Notes: a model not told the origin generated them from the sequence alone. A stretch of 38,091 nt of DNA from Bacteroidota bacterium (GCA_018268105.1 JAFDXG010000064.1:1-38091); one strand, 5' to 3'; counted from the stretch's first letter, positions 24,409 through 33,953 are shown. A program made the numbers and translations.

Positions 24409-25542
24409 ATGCCCGACAAAAAAATCAATATTGCAATAGCAGGTCTTGGCTTTGGCGCCGAGTTTATTCCTATATACCAGCGTCATCCACATGCCAATAT
24501 GTATGCTATATGCCAACGCAACAAACAGCATCTTGATAAAACCGGAGATGAGTTTGGAATTGGAAAGCGATATACAGATTATGATGAATTACTGAAAGAT
24601 CCTTCTATTGATGCGGTGCATATTAATACCCCAATACCTGATCATGCCACACAGTCTCTCAAAGCACTGAAGGCAGGAAAACATGTGGCCTGCACGGTGC
24701 CAATGGCAACAACAGTAGATGAATGCCGTCAGATTGTGGAAGCCGTGCAGGCAACGGGCCTTACCTATATGATGATGGAAACAGTAGTATATGCCAGGGA
24801 GTTTTTGTTTATGAAAGAACTGTATGATAAAGGGGAGTTGGGCAAACTGCAGTTTTTAAAAGCAAGTCACCAGCAGGATATGGATGGATGGCCCAACTAT
24901 TGGCCCGGGCTGCCGCCAATGTATTATGCTACGCATTGTGTAGGTCCGGTGCTGGGATTGACAAGGGCAGAAGCGGAATATGTTTCCTGCTTTGGATCCG
25001 GTACTATCAGGGAAGAGTTGCATAAACATTATAATTCTCCGTATGCCGTGGAAAGCACACATATTAAGTTTCGCAATTCCGATCTGAGTGCGTATGTGTA
25101 CCGTTCTTTGTTTGATACAGCACGGCAGTACCGGGAGAGTTTTGAAGTTTATGGTTCAAAAAAATCTGTAGAATGGCCGCTGATAGAAGGCCGGCCATTA
25201 GTAGTACATACTGCAAAAAGACCTGAGCCGGAAATCCCACAGGAAGTGGAATCCCCGGACTATGCACATCTTTTGCCTGAACCGATTCAGCGGTTTACAA
25301 CAAAAGGAGTATATGATACAGATGATCATCAGCATCTTTCATTTACCCAGGGTGCAGGACATGGCGGATCACACCCGCACCTGGTACACGAGTTTGTGTC
25401 GGCGCTTAGGGAAAACAGGGAACCTTTTCCCAATGCACGGCAGTCGGCAAACATTACCTGTGTAGGTATACTGGCACACGAGTCGGCAAAGAAAGGCGGA
25501 GAAATTATTAAATTGCCTGAGTTTACGTTGAGGGAGGAGTAG
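24409..25542 (+). CDS. Gfo/Idh/MocA family NAD(P)-dependent sugar oxidoreductase
   Basis: This 377-residue cytoplasmic dehydrogenase has an N-terminal Rossmann domain with the dinucleotide motif IAIAGLGFGAEF (about 7-18). The family signature VPMATTVDECRQIVEA (near 100) has the catalytic-lysine position of the usual EKP/GKH region represented by AGKHVACTVP. The C-terminal domain ends in GHGGSHPHLVHEFVSALRE, typical of the family's substrate-binding barrel. Members oxidise or reduce polyols, aldoses or 3-keto sugars. It is coupled by position to the epimerase (38 bp upstream). The next gene follows after a 184-bp gap filled with heptamer repeats. Confidence 0.9.
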   Translation: MPDKKINIAIAGLGFGAEFIPIYQRHPHANMYAICQRNKQHLDKTGDEFGIGKRYTDYDELLKDPSIDAVHINTPIPDHATQSLKALKAGKHVACTVPMATTVDECRQIVEAVQATGLTYMMMETVVYAREFLFMKELYDKGELGKLQFLKASHQQDMDGWPNYWPGLPPMYYATHCVGPVLGLTRAEAEYVSCFGSGTIREELHKHYNSPYAVESTHIKFRNSDLSAYVYRSLFDTARQYRESFEVYGSKKSVEWPLIEGRPLVVHTAKRPEPEIPQEVESPDYAHLLPEPIQRFTTKGVYDTDDHQHLSFTQGAGHGGSHPHLVHEFVSALRENREPFPNARQSANITCVGILAHESAKKGGEIIKLPEFTLREE

Positions 25543-25701
25543 GGTGTAAGGTGTAAGGTGTGGGATTTGGAGTTTATCGTTTACAGTTTATTGTTAGGTA
25601 CCTATGGATTGAAACCTGTAACCTGAAACCAGAAACTCAAAACCCAAAACCCAAAACATGAAACCCGTAACCTGCAACCTGCAACCTGAAACTCCAAAAC
25701 T
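25543..25701. repeat. Degenerate heptamer array B (largest)
   Basis: Starting right after the oxidoreductase stop, 7-nt units run in register: ggtgtaa, ggtgtaa, ggtgtgg, gatttgg, agtttat, cgtttac, agtttat, tgttagg. After a short interruption, 13 units follow from 25611 to 25701 with consensus (g/a)naacc(t/c), among them gaaacct, gtaacct, gcaacct and aaaaccc. An in-frame ATG at 25658 falls inside the array, which argues against its use as the start of the next gene. Confidence 0.8.
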
Positions 25702-25726
25702 GACTACCATTTATAAACATATTGCC

Positions 25727-28700
25727 ATGAACAGAATTATCTTGTTTGCCTTTATTTCCTTTTGCGTTGCAGCAACCTGTTTTTATTCCTGCAAAACCCC
25801 GGAAAAGGATAATAAACCACGCCGGCTTGAATTACTTTTCCTGGGACATAAAAGTAAACATCATGATTCTGAGAAGCTGGCTGAAATACTCTCGCAGGAG
25901 TATTTTAAAAAAGGTATCAACATTACCTATTCCACAAACCCCGATGATATGCTTCGGGAAGATTTTTCATTATACGACGGATTGATATTGTATGCCAATT
26001 ACGACAGTATTTCGCCGGCACAGGAAAAAGCATTGTTGAATTTTGTTCGTTCGGGAAAAGGATTTATTCCGCTGCATTGTGCGTCGTGGTGTTTTCGGAA
26101 TTCCCCCGAAGTGGTAGACCTGATTGGCGGACAGTTTAAAACCCACCAATACGATTCATTTAAGGCAGTGATTGTAAAACCTGATCATCCTGTTATGAAA
26201 AATGTACCTGAGTTTACCACTACTGACGAAACTTATGTACACGATAAACTCAGTAAAAAGATAGAAGTGCTTACTGAACGTGTGGAAGGCGACCACCACG
26301 AACCTTATACCTGGGTAAGAACTTATGGCAAAGGGCGGGTGTTTTATACTGCTTACGGACATGATGAACACACCTGGAATAATCCCGGATTTCAACAACT
26401 GGTGTACAACGGTATAATGTGGGCGGTAGGCGATCATGCCCAATCGCTGGTAGCTGCTTATCCCAAGCCAGAGCCAAAATATACAGATGCCAAAATTCCT
26501 AACTACGAAAGGAGGGTTCCACCGCCTCAGTTGCAGGCGCCCCTTACACCAAAAGAGTCAATAGAACTGACACAGGTACCCGTTGGTTTTAAAATGGAGC
26601 TTTTTGCAGCAGAGCCAGATATTCAAAAACCTATTCATATTGACTGGGATGAGAAAGGACGGTTATGGGTAGCCGAAACAATAGACTATCCCAATATGGT
26701 GCGGGAAAACAAAAAAGAAGGCCGAGATATGATTAAAATCCTGGAAGATACTGATGGGGATGGGAAGGCAGATAAGGTTACTGTTTTTGCCGACAGCCTT
26801 AATATACCTACGGGTTTCGCATTTATTAACGGGGGTATAGTGGTAGCACAGGCTCCTGATTTCCTGTTTTTGAAAGATACCAATGGCGATGATAAAGCAG
26901 ATATAAGAAAGAAAATCATCACCGGCTGGGGTACTTTTGATACGCATGCCGGGCCTTCTAACCTTCGCTACGGACCTGATAACACAATATGGGGTACAGT
27001 GGGTTATTCCGGTTTTAAAGGAGTGGTTGGCGATAACCCCGATACCCTGCGTTTCAGCCAGGGATTGTATCATTTTACACCGGATGGAAAACATCTTGAG
27101 TTTTTAGGCTCCACTTCCAACAATACCTGGGGGTTGGGTTTTTCTGAAGATTTTGATGTTTTTCTTTCCACTGCAAATAATACCCATAGTGCTTCATATA
27201 CTATTCCAAAACGATATTTTGATATGGCAGGTGAAAGAGGCGAGACGGGCATAACAAAAACTGAAAGTCATTATGCTATGCATGTGGTTACCCAAAACCT
27301 GCGACAGGTAGATGTACATGGCGGATTTACCGCTGCCGCGGGACATGAACTCTATACCGCACGTAATTATCCCAACGAATACTGGAACCGTATTGCATTT
27401 GTATGCGAACCTACAGGAAGGGTGATACATAAAAACATTATTGAACCCGATGGTGCGTCATTTAAAGAAGGAGAAGATGGCTGGAATTTTGTAGCAAGCG
27501 CCGATGACTGGTTTGGTCCTGTGCAGGCATCCGTAGGCCCCGATGGAAATGTGTGGGTAACGGACTGGTATAATTTCATCATACAGCACAATCCTACACC
27601 TGAAGGTTTTGAAAATGGAAAAGGTAATGCTTATATCAATCCGATGCGGGATTCTGCCAAAGGGCGTATTTACAGAATAGTTTATAAAAAAGACGAGACA
27701 AAAAATCTAAAGTCGCTGGATAAAAATAATATAGATGCATTGGTAAAAGCTCTGGGTAATAGTAATATGTTTTGGCGCACTACAGCACAGCGGCTGCTTG
27801 TAGACCGGGGTGATAAAAAAGTGGTAAACAAACTCTATGCATTGGTGCAGAATGAGAAGACGGACGGACTTGGTTTAAACCCTGGCGCCGTGCATGCTTT
27901 GTGGACAATGCATGGATTAGGAGTGTTGAACGGGGATGACAAACAATCGCTGGATGTGGTCATAAAAGCACTCAGGCACCCTGCTGCCGGTGTGCGCAGG
28001 GCTGCTATAGAAGTATTACCGGCAACTGCTCAAACTTCGGATGAATTGATAGCATCAGGTGTATTTGCCGATAAAGATCTTCGTGTGGTGCTGGCTGCTA
28101 TTTTGAAGACCTGCGATTTGCCCCAGTCAGAAAAACTTGGACAGATATTGTTTGATATTGCTGCCAAAGAAGGGGGCAGTGCGGAAGATAAGTGGATTCA
28201 AAAAGCTTTGTATATAGCGGCTACAGTACAGCACCCAGGTTTTGAAAAAGCTTTTAAAGCAGCAGGTATGCCGGAAGAAATAACATTGGGTGAAGTGAAA
28301 CTGGTTAATCGAATTATGATGGGACAAGTGCTGAATGTACTGTCATTGCAGCAGCATACCGGTTATAGTCCCAATCGCCTGCCCGATCTTACCGGAAGGG
28401 AAATATATTTTACTGCTCAGGTGCAATTAGGCAAGGAAAAACCAAATGGGCTTATAGTTGCCCAAGGCAATTTGACCAATGGGTATTCGGTTTATGTGGA
28501 CAATAGCAAGCGACTCTGCTTTGAGGTAAACCAGTCTCCACATACTTACCTGGTACAATCGAAAGATACGGTGGCAGATAAATTTACTGTTGTTGCGAAA
28601 TTGAAAAAAGGGGGGATAATGGAATTGTATAAAGACGACAAAAAAGTGGCTGAGGGCAAAGCCGGCGGGTTATTCAAAATTCCCCTGAGGGATGCGGGAT

Positions 28701-29221
28701 TGAGACTGGGGAACGATTACTGGAAAAGCGGTTTGAACAAAGCCGGTAATTATCCCGACAGTACAAGAGAAATTGGAGAGATAAAAGGAGCAAGACTGGA
28801 AAGCCTGCTTGTAGAAAAAGAAAAAGAGTTGCTCGGCAAACCGGACCAGGTAATAGTATTGAAAACTATTCAGCATGAAATGAAATTTGACCAGCAAAAA
28901 CTTACCGTAAAGGCCGGAACTGTGGTAGAGATAGTAGTAACTAATGTGGATTTTATGCAACACAATATGTTAATCTTGTCACCGGGTAGTATGCAAAGGG
29001 TAGGGGAGGCAGCCGATAAACTGGCGCAAACACCCGAAGGTGCAGGTATGCAATATGTGCCTGCAGTACCCGATGTGCTTTTTTCGACGCCGCTGATAAA
29101 TCCTGATTCAAAATTCAGTCTTAAATTTCGAGTGCCTGATATTCCGGGCGATTATCCTTATATATGTTCTTATCCCGGACATTGGCGGATAATGAATGGA
29201 GTGATGACGGTAGTGAGATAA
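25727..29221 (+). CDS. ThuA + PQQ-type beta-propeller + helical repeats + LamG-like + azurin-like lipoprotein
   Basis: The 1164-residue exported protein is read from the ATG at 25727, which starts a lipoprotein-like signal (hydrophobic 4-17, probable lipidated C22 in FYSCKTPE). Domains in order: ThuA-like (about 30-235; FIPLHCASWCF, RVFYTAYGHDEHTW), a membrane-bound-dehydrogenase/PVC-type propeller (about 270-650, with DTDGDGKAD and DTNGDDKAD calcium-like loops), HEAT-like helices (about 660-850), a concanavalin-like segment (about 885-1010) and a C-terminal cupredoxin with azurin-type copper ligands H1079, C1147, H1152 and M1156. Related proteins usually carry a CxxCH haem domain; none is present here, so the copper domain may carry the electrons. 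It probably oxidises sugars at the cell surface, supplying the upstream epimerase and dehydrogenase; this is inferred. Confidence 0.88.
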   Translation: MNRIILFAFISFCVAATCFYSCKTPEKDNKPRRLELLFLGHKSKHHDSEKLAEILSQEYFKKGINITYSTNPDDMLREDFSLYDGLILYANYDSISPAQEKALLNFVRSGKGFIPLHCASWCFRNSPEVVDLIGGQFKTHQYDSFKAVIVKPDHPVMKNVPEFTTTDETYVHDKLSKKIEVLTERVEGDHHEPYTWVRTYGKGRVFYTAYGHDEHTWNNPGFQQLVYNGIMWAVGDHAQSLVAAYPKPEPKYTDAKIPNYERRVPPPQLQAPLTPKESIELTQVPVGFKMELFAAEPDIQKPIHIDWDEKGRLWVAETIDYPNMVRENKKEGRDMIKILEDTDGDGKADKVTVFADSLNIPTGFAFINGGIVVAQAPDFLFLKDTNGDDKADIRKKIITGWGTFDTHAGPSNLRYGPDNTIWGTVGYSGFKGVVGDNPDTLRFSQGLYHFTPDGKHLEFLGSTSNNTWGLGFSEDFDVFLSTANNTHSASYTIPKRYFDMAGERGETGITKTESHYAMHVVTQNLRQVDVHGGFTAAAGHELYTARNYPNEYWNRIAFVCEPTGRVIHKNIIEPDGASFKEGEDGWNFVASADDWFGPVQASVGPDGNVWVTDWYNFIIQHNPTPEGFENGKGNAYINPMRDSAKGRIYRIVYKKDETKNLKSLDKNNIDALVKALGNSNMFWRTTAQRLLVDRGDKKVVNKLYALVQNEKTDGLGLNPGAVHALWTMHGLGVLNGDDKQSLDVVIKALRHPAAGVRRAAIEVLPATAQTSDELIASGVFADKDLRVVLAAILKTCDLPQSEKLGQILFDIAAKEGGSAEDKWIQKALYIAATVQHPGFEKAFKAAGMPEEITLGEVKLVNRIMMGQVLNVLSLQQHTGYSPNRLPDLTGREIYFTAQVQLGKEKPNGLIVAQGNLTNGYSVYVDNSKRLCFEVNQSPHTYLVQSKDTVADKFTVVAKLKKGGIMELYKDDKKVAEGKAGGLFKIPLRDAGLRLGNDYWKSGLNKAGNYPDSTREIGEIKGARLESLLVEKEKELLGKPDQVIVLKTIQHEMKFDQQKLTVKAGTVVEIVVTNVDFMQHNMLILSPGSMQRVGEAADKLAQTPEGAGMQYVPAVPDVLFSTPLINPDSKFSLKFRVPDIPGDYPYICSYPGHWRIMNGVMTVVR

Positions 29222-29308
29222 TAAAATTAATTTCAAAACCATTTTCAATGTCATAGATTTCGAAATGAACTTTAAGACAATAAAAATCTGTGTAAAATTG
29301 AATTGCTT

Positions 29309-29340
29309 AACCCAAATTATGTTATTTTAAATTTGGTTTT
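29309..29340. terminator. Possible convergent terminator
   Basis: AACCCAAATT (29309-29318) pairs with AATTTGGTT (from 29330) apart from one bulged C. The right arm ends in a four-T run. It lies between the convergent ThuA-fusion and S10 peptidase genes. The stem is AT-rich and weak. Confidence 0.35.
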
Positions 29341-29347
29341 AAGGTGT

Positions 29348-30880
29348 TCAATACTTAGCACCAATCCCTGGTTTTGGTATACTTTTTAAAATAAAATTCC
29401 TGAGGTGCTGATTGCTGGTGGCAAGATCTTCTTTGCGCAGATACATCATGTGTCCGCTGCGATACCCTTCCCATGTCATACGGTCTTTCAGTTTGCCGGC
29501 AGGATCCATTTGCCACAGATTAAATTTTGCATTAAAATAATCGCAGGCGCCATCATAATACCCGCTTTGTACAAGCAGGTGAAGGTTAGGGTTCTCTGCC
29601 ATTGCCTGACGCAAATTTTCTGCTGTGTGATTGTTGGTGTTATCCCAGGGATACACATTCCCAAACATATTATATTGAAGATCAGTTTTATAATTTAATT
29701 CATTGCGGATATACATATTAATAGCCGGGGTGAATGAATGCAGCCAGGAATTCAGTTCTGCATTATAGTCGGGGCGTTCCCCGGCATTTTTTTTATCAAT
29801 ACCCAGGTATCTTGAATCAAGTCTCCCAACCGTAAATCCTTTAGTACGCAGTAATTCTTTCCAAAAAAAATTGGTAGATATCCGCAGGTTATTATCCAGT
29901 ACCACTTGCTCAGATAAGCTGCTGTAATGGGCAACCTTAGTTGCTATTTCTTTTCTGTTGTCTGCCGGCAGTGCACTTCCCTTAGCAAGGGCAGGCAGGT
30001 ATTCATTGATGGTAAATGATTCAACTTCAGGGAGCATAGCAGTCAGGTCTTTTTGTTGCAGGTCGGGTGACAGCACTTTGTGATACCATGCAGTAGCTGC
30101 ATAATAGGGCAGCAATAAGGCTGCATCCATTACTTCTCCACGCTCTATTCCAAGGTCAGTGGGGGAAACCAGGATTACACCATTGAGATATATCCAATGG
30201 CTGTTTTGCAGTTCAAGGGCGAGTCCCGATACCCTTGTAGTTCCATAACTCTCACCAATAAGAAACTTAGGTGAAGCCCATCGTTTATAGCGACTGATAA
30301 ATGTGCTGATCCATTCAGCAAGGTATTTGATATCAGCATTTACCCCAAAGAATTTTGTTCCGGGTATATCTTTATCCACTGCTCTTGAAAAGCCCGTATT
30401 TACCGGGTCAATATATACTATATCAGCAATATCCAGAATGGAGTGGGGGTTATCCTTCATGCCATAAGGCTGTACCGGGTAGCCTTCGTCGTCTACTTTA
30501 AGTATACGAGGTCCTGTATATCCTATTTCCATCCAAACCGATGGTGTGCCGGGACCGCCGTTAAATGAAATTACCAGGGGGCGTGATGACCGGTCTGTTA
30601 TATCGGCACGTTCATAATAAGTATAAAAAACTCCTGCTATCGGGCTGCCATCCTGATCCCAAACAGGTATAGTGCCTGCTGTTGCCGTATAATATACTTT
30701 CTGCCCGCGAATTAGTATTTCATTTTTGGTTACAACAGCAGAATCAATATTGAGTACAAGCCGGGATTGGGCTACAGATTTTGAGGGTTGAGTTATATTT
30801 TCTTTGGTTTCTTTTTTCTGTGAAAACACAGAGGTTGTAAATAATAGTACAGGTATTACGGTTAGAATTTTAATGTTCAT
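29348..30880 (-). CDS. Secreted S10 serine carboxypeptidase
   Basis: This 510-residue exported peptidase removes C-terminal residues and belongs to the carboxypeptidase Y-like S10 family. The signal peptide covers residues 1-20 (LLFTTSVFSQ). Family motifs include the substrate-binding FNGGPGTPSVWME, nucleophile S211 in GESYGTTR, an acid at D443 or D447 in QSGYYDGACDYF, and catalytic H477 in RSGHMMYLR. The S-D-H order and the overall length fit the bacterial S10 group. No protease-specific regulator is nearby. It diverges from the 142-residue membrane-protein gene across a promoter-bearing gap of 114 bp. Confidence 0.9.
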   Translation of the reverse strand: MNIKILTVIPVLLFTTSVFSQKKETKENITQPSKSVAQSRLVLNIDSAVVTKNEILIRGQKVYYTATAGTIPVWDQDGSPIAGVFYTYYERADITDRSSRPLVISFNGGPGTPSVWMEIGYTGPRILKVDDEGYPVQPYGMKDNPHSILDIADIVYIDPVNTGFSRAVDKDIPGTKFFGVNADIKYLAEWISTFISRYKRWASPKFLIGESYGTTRVSGLALELQNSHWIYLNGVILVSPTDLGIERGEVMDAALLLPYYAATAWYHKVLSPDLQQKDLTAMLPEVESFTINEYLPALAKGSALPADNRKEIATKVAHYSSLSEQVVLDNNLRISTNFFWKELLRTKGFTVGRLDSRYLGIDKKNAGERPDYNAELNSWLHSFTPAINMYIRNELNYKTDLQYNMFGNVYPWDNTNNHTAENLRQAMAENPNLHLLVQSGYYDGACDYFNAKFNLWQMDPAGKLKDRMTWEGYRSGHMMYLRKEDLATSNQHLRNFILKSIPKPGIGAKY

Positions 30881-30918
30881 GGTGGTAATAAATTATTAAA
30901 CTTGCGGATCGTATTAAA

Positions 30919-30947
30919 TTGTTCTGTAAAATAAACATTTATTTTTG
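30919..30947 (+). promoter_or_regulatory. Near-consensus Bacteroidota promoter (TTG-N18-TAttTTTG)
   Basis: TTG at 30919-30921 and TATTTTTG at 30940-30947 are separated by 18 nt, the usual Bacteroidota spacing. It would give a leader of roughly 40 nt before the ATG at 30995. It is the only promoter in this window for which both elements could be recognised. Confidence 0.6.
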
Positions 30948-30994
30948 AGCACAGGATGAGGTAAAATCACCAGAACCTTTTTCATTTCTCCTTT

Positions 30995-31423
30995 ATGAAT
31001 AACGAACGTGTATATTGTATCCCTGCAAAATTCAGGCGTATTGAGAATCTGCATATCCTTTTATGGCTGTTAAAAGATGTTTGCTGGGCACTGAACCTGA
31101 AAGTTGAGGGTTTGGTTATGATTGTACCCACTCTTACGGTAGCTATTCTCATTACCTGGCAAACCCGGAGAATGACTGCCGAATTGTTGCATAATCTTGC
31201 GGTGGTATTATGGATAACCGCCAATTGCCTTTGGATGATTGGAGAATTTTATGGCTGGGATGAAGGTACGTATGGTACCCGTCATCTTGCACTTTTCCCG
31301 TTTGGCATGGGATTATTGATCCTGATTTACTATTATTTATTTCTTGCCCGTAACAAGCAATTCAGACAAAAAATGCAACAGGAAATGGAAGTGGTAATAA
31401 AACAGGTTCAAAAAAATCAATAA
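30995..31423 (+). CDS. Small integral membrane protein, unknown function
   Basis: The 142-residue protein has a short N-terminal cytoplasmic segment with an amphipathic helix (RRIENLHILLWLLKDVCWAL), membrane spans at about 37-54, 66-84 and 100-118, and a lysine/glutamine-rich tail (RQKMQQEMEVVIKQ). Aromatic residues are frequent (WCL, GEFYGWDE). The family is not recognised by name. Small uncharacterised membrane proteins of this size are often left next to housekeeping genes in Bacteroidota. It has the best-defined promoter of the window at 30919-30947 and is separated by about 200 bp from aspS, so it need not be co-transcribed with it. Confidence 0.78.
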   Translation: MNNERVYCIPAKFRRIENLHILLWLLKDVCWALNLKVEGLVMIVPTLTVAILITWQTRRMTAELLHNLAVVLWITANCLWMIGEFYGWDEGTYGTRHLALFPFGMGLLILIYYYLFLARNKQFRQKMQQEMEVVIKQVQKNQ

Positions 31424-31522
31424 GTAAAAAAGTCATCAAGTGTAGGTGTATGCGGTCTGTCTATCAGCTCTGGGCGGTGAGCCTTGGCTTTGGGTAGGAT
31501 TGTGAGCAATGAGCTTGTATTT

Positions 31523-31590
31523 CACGTTTGCAGTTTGCCGTTTCGCATATATCGTTTCACTATTCCCCATTCCCCCATTCTCCATTCACC
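31523..31590. repeat. Degenerate heptamer array C
   Basis: Consecutive 7-nt units are cacgttt, gcagttt, gccgttt, cgcatat, atcgttt, cactatt and ccccatt, followed by cccccatt (8 nt), ctccatt and a partial unit. The array sits directly upstream of the aspS promoter, in the 206-bp gap after the membrane-protein gene. Confidence 0.72.
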
Positions 31591-31599
31591 CATTTCTTT

Positions 31600-31607
31600 T
31601 ACCTTTG
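31600..31607 (+). promoter_or_regulatory. Bacteroidota -7 box of aspS (TAccTTTG)
   Basis: The sequence tacctttg ends 22 nt before the aspS ATG at 31630 and follows array C directly. No clear -33 TTG is present. Confidence 0.55.
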
Positions 31608-31629
31608 CGTTCCTTTAAAAATAACAGCA

Positions 31630-33456
31630 ATGTACAGAACAGATACCTGCGGAGCATTAAGAATACAGGATAAAGGCAAGCAAACCACACTTGCAGGGTG
31701 GGTACAAACTATCAGGAAATTCGGCGCTATCACTTTTATAGATCTGCGCGACAGGTATGGTATTACCCAATTACTGTTTGGTGAAGATTTGACAAAACAA
31801 CTGGAACAACAACCACTGGGACGGGAATTTGTGTTGCAGGCAATGGGTACAGTACAGGAGCGCAGCAGTAAAAATCCTGCTTTAGCTACAGGCGATATTG
31901 AAGTAAATGTGGTATCATATACTATTCTAAACAAATCAGCTACCCCACCTTTCACTATTCAGGATGATACTGATGGCGGAGATGATTTACGTTTGAAATA
32001 CCGGTATCTCGACTTGCGAAGGAATGCAGTTAAAAAGAACCTTGACCTGCGCTATGCCGTGAACCGGGCAGCCAGAAACTATTTGCACAACCATGGTTTC
32101 ATGGATATTGAAACCCCTTTCCTGATCAAATCTACTCCCGAAGGTGCCCGCGATTTTGTAGTGCCTTCCCGCATGAACGAAGGACAATTTTATGCTTTGC
32201 CCCAAAGTCCCCAAACCTTTAAGCAACTGCTGATGGTGAGTGGTTACGACAGGTATTACCAGATTGTAAAATGTTTTCGTGATGAGGATTTACGCGCAGA
32301 CCGCCAGCCAGAGTTTACACAGATAGATTGTGAAATGAGTTTTGTGGAACAGGAAGATATACTTGAAATGTTTGAAGGGCTGATAAAATATATTTTTAAA
32401 GAAGTAAAGGGTATTGATTATACTGACAACGTGGGTCGTATGTCGTGGGAAGATGCTATGTGGCAATATGGAAATGATAAACCGGACATCCGCTTTGATA
32501 TGAAAATATCGAACCTAAAATTTCCATCTTATGCTTTTCCTTTCAAAAAACCGGCAATTTCAGGAGAGCTACCCCAGGGATTTAAAGTATTTGATGAAGC
32601 AGAGACCGTAGTTGCCATTGCCATACCCGGATGCAGTGAATACAGCCGTAAACAAACTGATGAACTAACGGATTGGGTTAAACGCCCGCAAATTGGGATG
32701 AAGGGACTTGCCTTTATCAAATATTCGGCAGACGGAACCGTAAAAAGCAGTTTTGATAAGTTTTATACCGAAGCACAGTTTAAAAATATACTTGATGCTA
32801 CCGGAGCATTACCCGGGGATATAGTGCTGATACTTGCCGGCACGGAAGAACGTACCCGTAAAGCCATTAGTGAACTAAGACTTGAAATGGGAAAAAGACT
32901 TGGGTTGAGAAAAGATGACGAGTTTAAACTGTTGTGGGTGCTCGACTTCCCGCTTTTTGAATATAGTGAAGAAGATAACCGTTGGGTAGCGAGGCACCAT
33001 CCGTTTACTTCGCCCAGACCTGCAGATATTGATACGATGATTAATAATTCCCCTGAAATAAAGAATGCAGCCAATTACCTTGCCCATCCTTATGCTTCCA
33101 TAAAAGCCAATGCTTATGATATGGTGCTTAATGGAAATGAAATAGGTGGAGGGTCAATCAGGATATTTCAGCGCAGCCTGCAGGAAAAAATGTTTGCCGC
33201 ACTTGGTATGGGTATAGATGAGGCATTACATAAGTTCGGATTTTTGCTGGGTGCTTTTGAATATGGCGCCCCCCCGCACGGCGGTATTGCTTTTGGTTTC
33301 GACAGGCTTTGTGCCCTTCTTGGTGGCAGTGAAAGTATACGCGATTTTATTGCCTTCCCCAAAAACAACAGTGGACGAGATGTAATGCTTGATGCACCCT
33401 CAACAATTGATGAAAAACAATTGGATGAACTGTCACTAATATTAAAAGACCGTTAA
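31630..33456 (+). CDS. aspS: Aspartyl-tRNA synthetase
   Basis: The 608-residue class II aminoacyl-tRNA synthetase charges tRNA-Asp (tRNA-Asn charging is possible in organisms that lack AsnRS). The ATG at 31630 starts the conserved [11 protein letters not shown]-terminus; the frame extends upstream through repeat DNA (31528-31629), which should not be included. The OB-fold anticodon-binding domain (about 15-110) contains [19 protein letters not shown]. Class II motif 1 is near 165-195, motif 2 is [19 protein letters not shown] (about 220), the bacterial GAD insertion lies in the middle, and motif 3 is GIAFGFDRL near the C-terminus. Length matches the bacterial type. It carries a -7 box at 31600-31607, and a small membrane-protein gene follows 14 bp after its stop. 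Confidence 0.96.
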   Translation: MYRTDTCGALRIQDKGKQTTLAGWVQTIRKFGAITFIDLRDRYGITQLLFGEDLTKQLEQQPLGREFVLQAMGTVQERSSKNPALATGDIEVNVVSYTILNKSATPPFTIQDDTDGGDDLRLKYRYLDLRRNAVKKNLDLRYAVNRAARNYLHNHGFMDIETPFLIKSTPEGARDFVVPSRMNEGQFYALPQSPQTFKQLLMVSGYDRYYQIVKCFRDEDLRADRQPEFTQIDCEMSFVEQEDILEMFEGLIKYIFKEVKGIDYTDNVGRMSWEDAMWQYGNDKPDIRFDMKISNLKFPSYAFPFKKPAISGELPQGFKVFDEAETVVAIAIPGCSEYSRKQTDELTDWVKRPQIGMKGLAFIKYSADGTVKSSFDKFYTEAQFKNILDATGALPGDIVLILAGTEERTRKAISELRLEMGKRLGLRKDDEFKLLWVLDFPLFEYSEEDNRWVARHHPFTSPRPADIDTMINNSPEIKNAANYLAHPYASIKANAYDMVLNGNEIGGGSIRIFQRSLQEKMFAALGMGIDEALHKFGFLLGAFEYGAPPHGGIAFGFDRLCALLGGSESIRDFIAFPKNNSGRDVMLDAPSTIDEKQLDELSLILKDR

Positions 33457-33470
33457 TTAATCAATTTCTG

Positions 33471-33953
33471 ATGAACACAGTTTTAAAAACAGCTACTGTC
33501 CTGTCCTGGATCAATCTTATTATTGGAGGGATATTGGTTTTAGGCGGATTGATCAGCATGCTGATGACACCCAATATTATGATCATGCTCATTTCAGTTG
33601 TTCTTACTGGTTCTATAGTACTGCATAGTTATGCAACATTGCAATTAAGAAAAAGTATTATTCATCCCGACATCCCTTTAAATTCTCAAACTTCATCCGG
33701 TATAAGAATGGTAGGTTTTATGGCATTATTTTTTGCCATGCTCAATATAGGAAATGCAGTTGTTATCATTCAAAATGCAGGTGAAGCAATTAAACAGATT
33801 GAACTACCCGTGATGCCTAAAAACTTTGATCTAGTTAAAGCAGTACGGATCATTGGCATAATCTCTTTAATATTCAGTGTCGGAATTGTGATAAATGTGA
33901 TGATGAGTTTCAGATTGTTGCGGAAATATCTGTTGTCAAAGCAAGACAATTAG
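33471..33953 (+). CDS. Small four-helix membrane protein, unknown function
   Basis: This 160-residue integral membrane protein has four spans, at about 13-30, 36-54, 82-100 and 127-147, separated by short loops. A polar loop between spans 2 and 3 (LRKSIIHPDIPLNSQTSS) and an amphipathic loop before span 4 (PKNFDLVKA) are the only hydrophilic stretches. The family is not recognised. It begins 14 bp after the aspS stop and is probably read through from the aspS transcript. The gap after it contains the AATCTG repeat at 34022-34051. Confidence 0.8.
   Translation: MNTVLKTATVLSWINLIIGGILVLGGLISMLMTPNIMIMLISVVLTGSIVLHSYATLQLRKSIIHPDIPLNSQTSSGIRMVGFMALFFAMLNIGNAVVIIQNAGEAIKQIELPVMPKNFDLVKAVRIIGIISLIFSVGIVINVMMSFRLLRKYLLSKQDN

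Noticed and set aside
25543..25701. CRISPR-like array
   Set aside because: Repeat units are only 7 nt, vary in sequence and have no spacers; no cas genes are present.
25658..25726. Upstream ATG extending the ThuA-azurin protein by 23 codons
   Set aside because: It lies inside the heptamer array, and the signal peptide begins at the ATG at 25727.
31528..31629. Upstream ATG extending AspS by 34 codons
   Set aside because: The extension translates repeat array C and the promoter, and the conserved AspS N-terminus begins at 31630.
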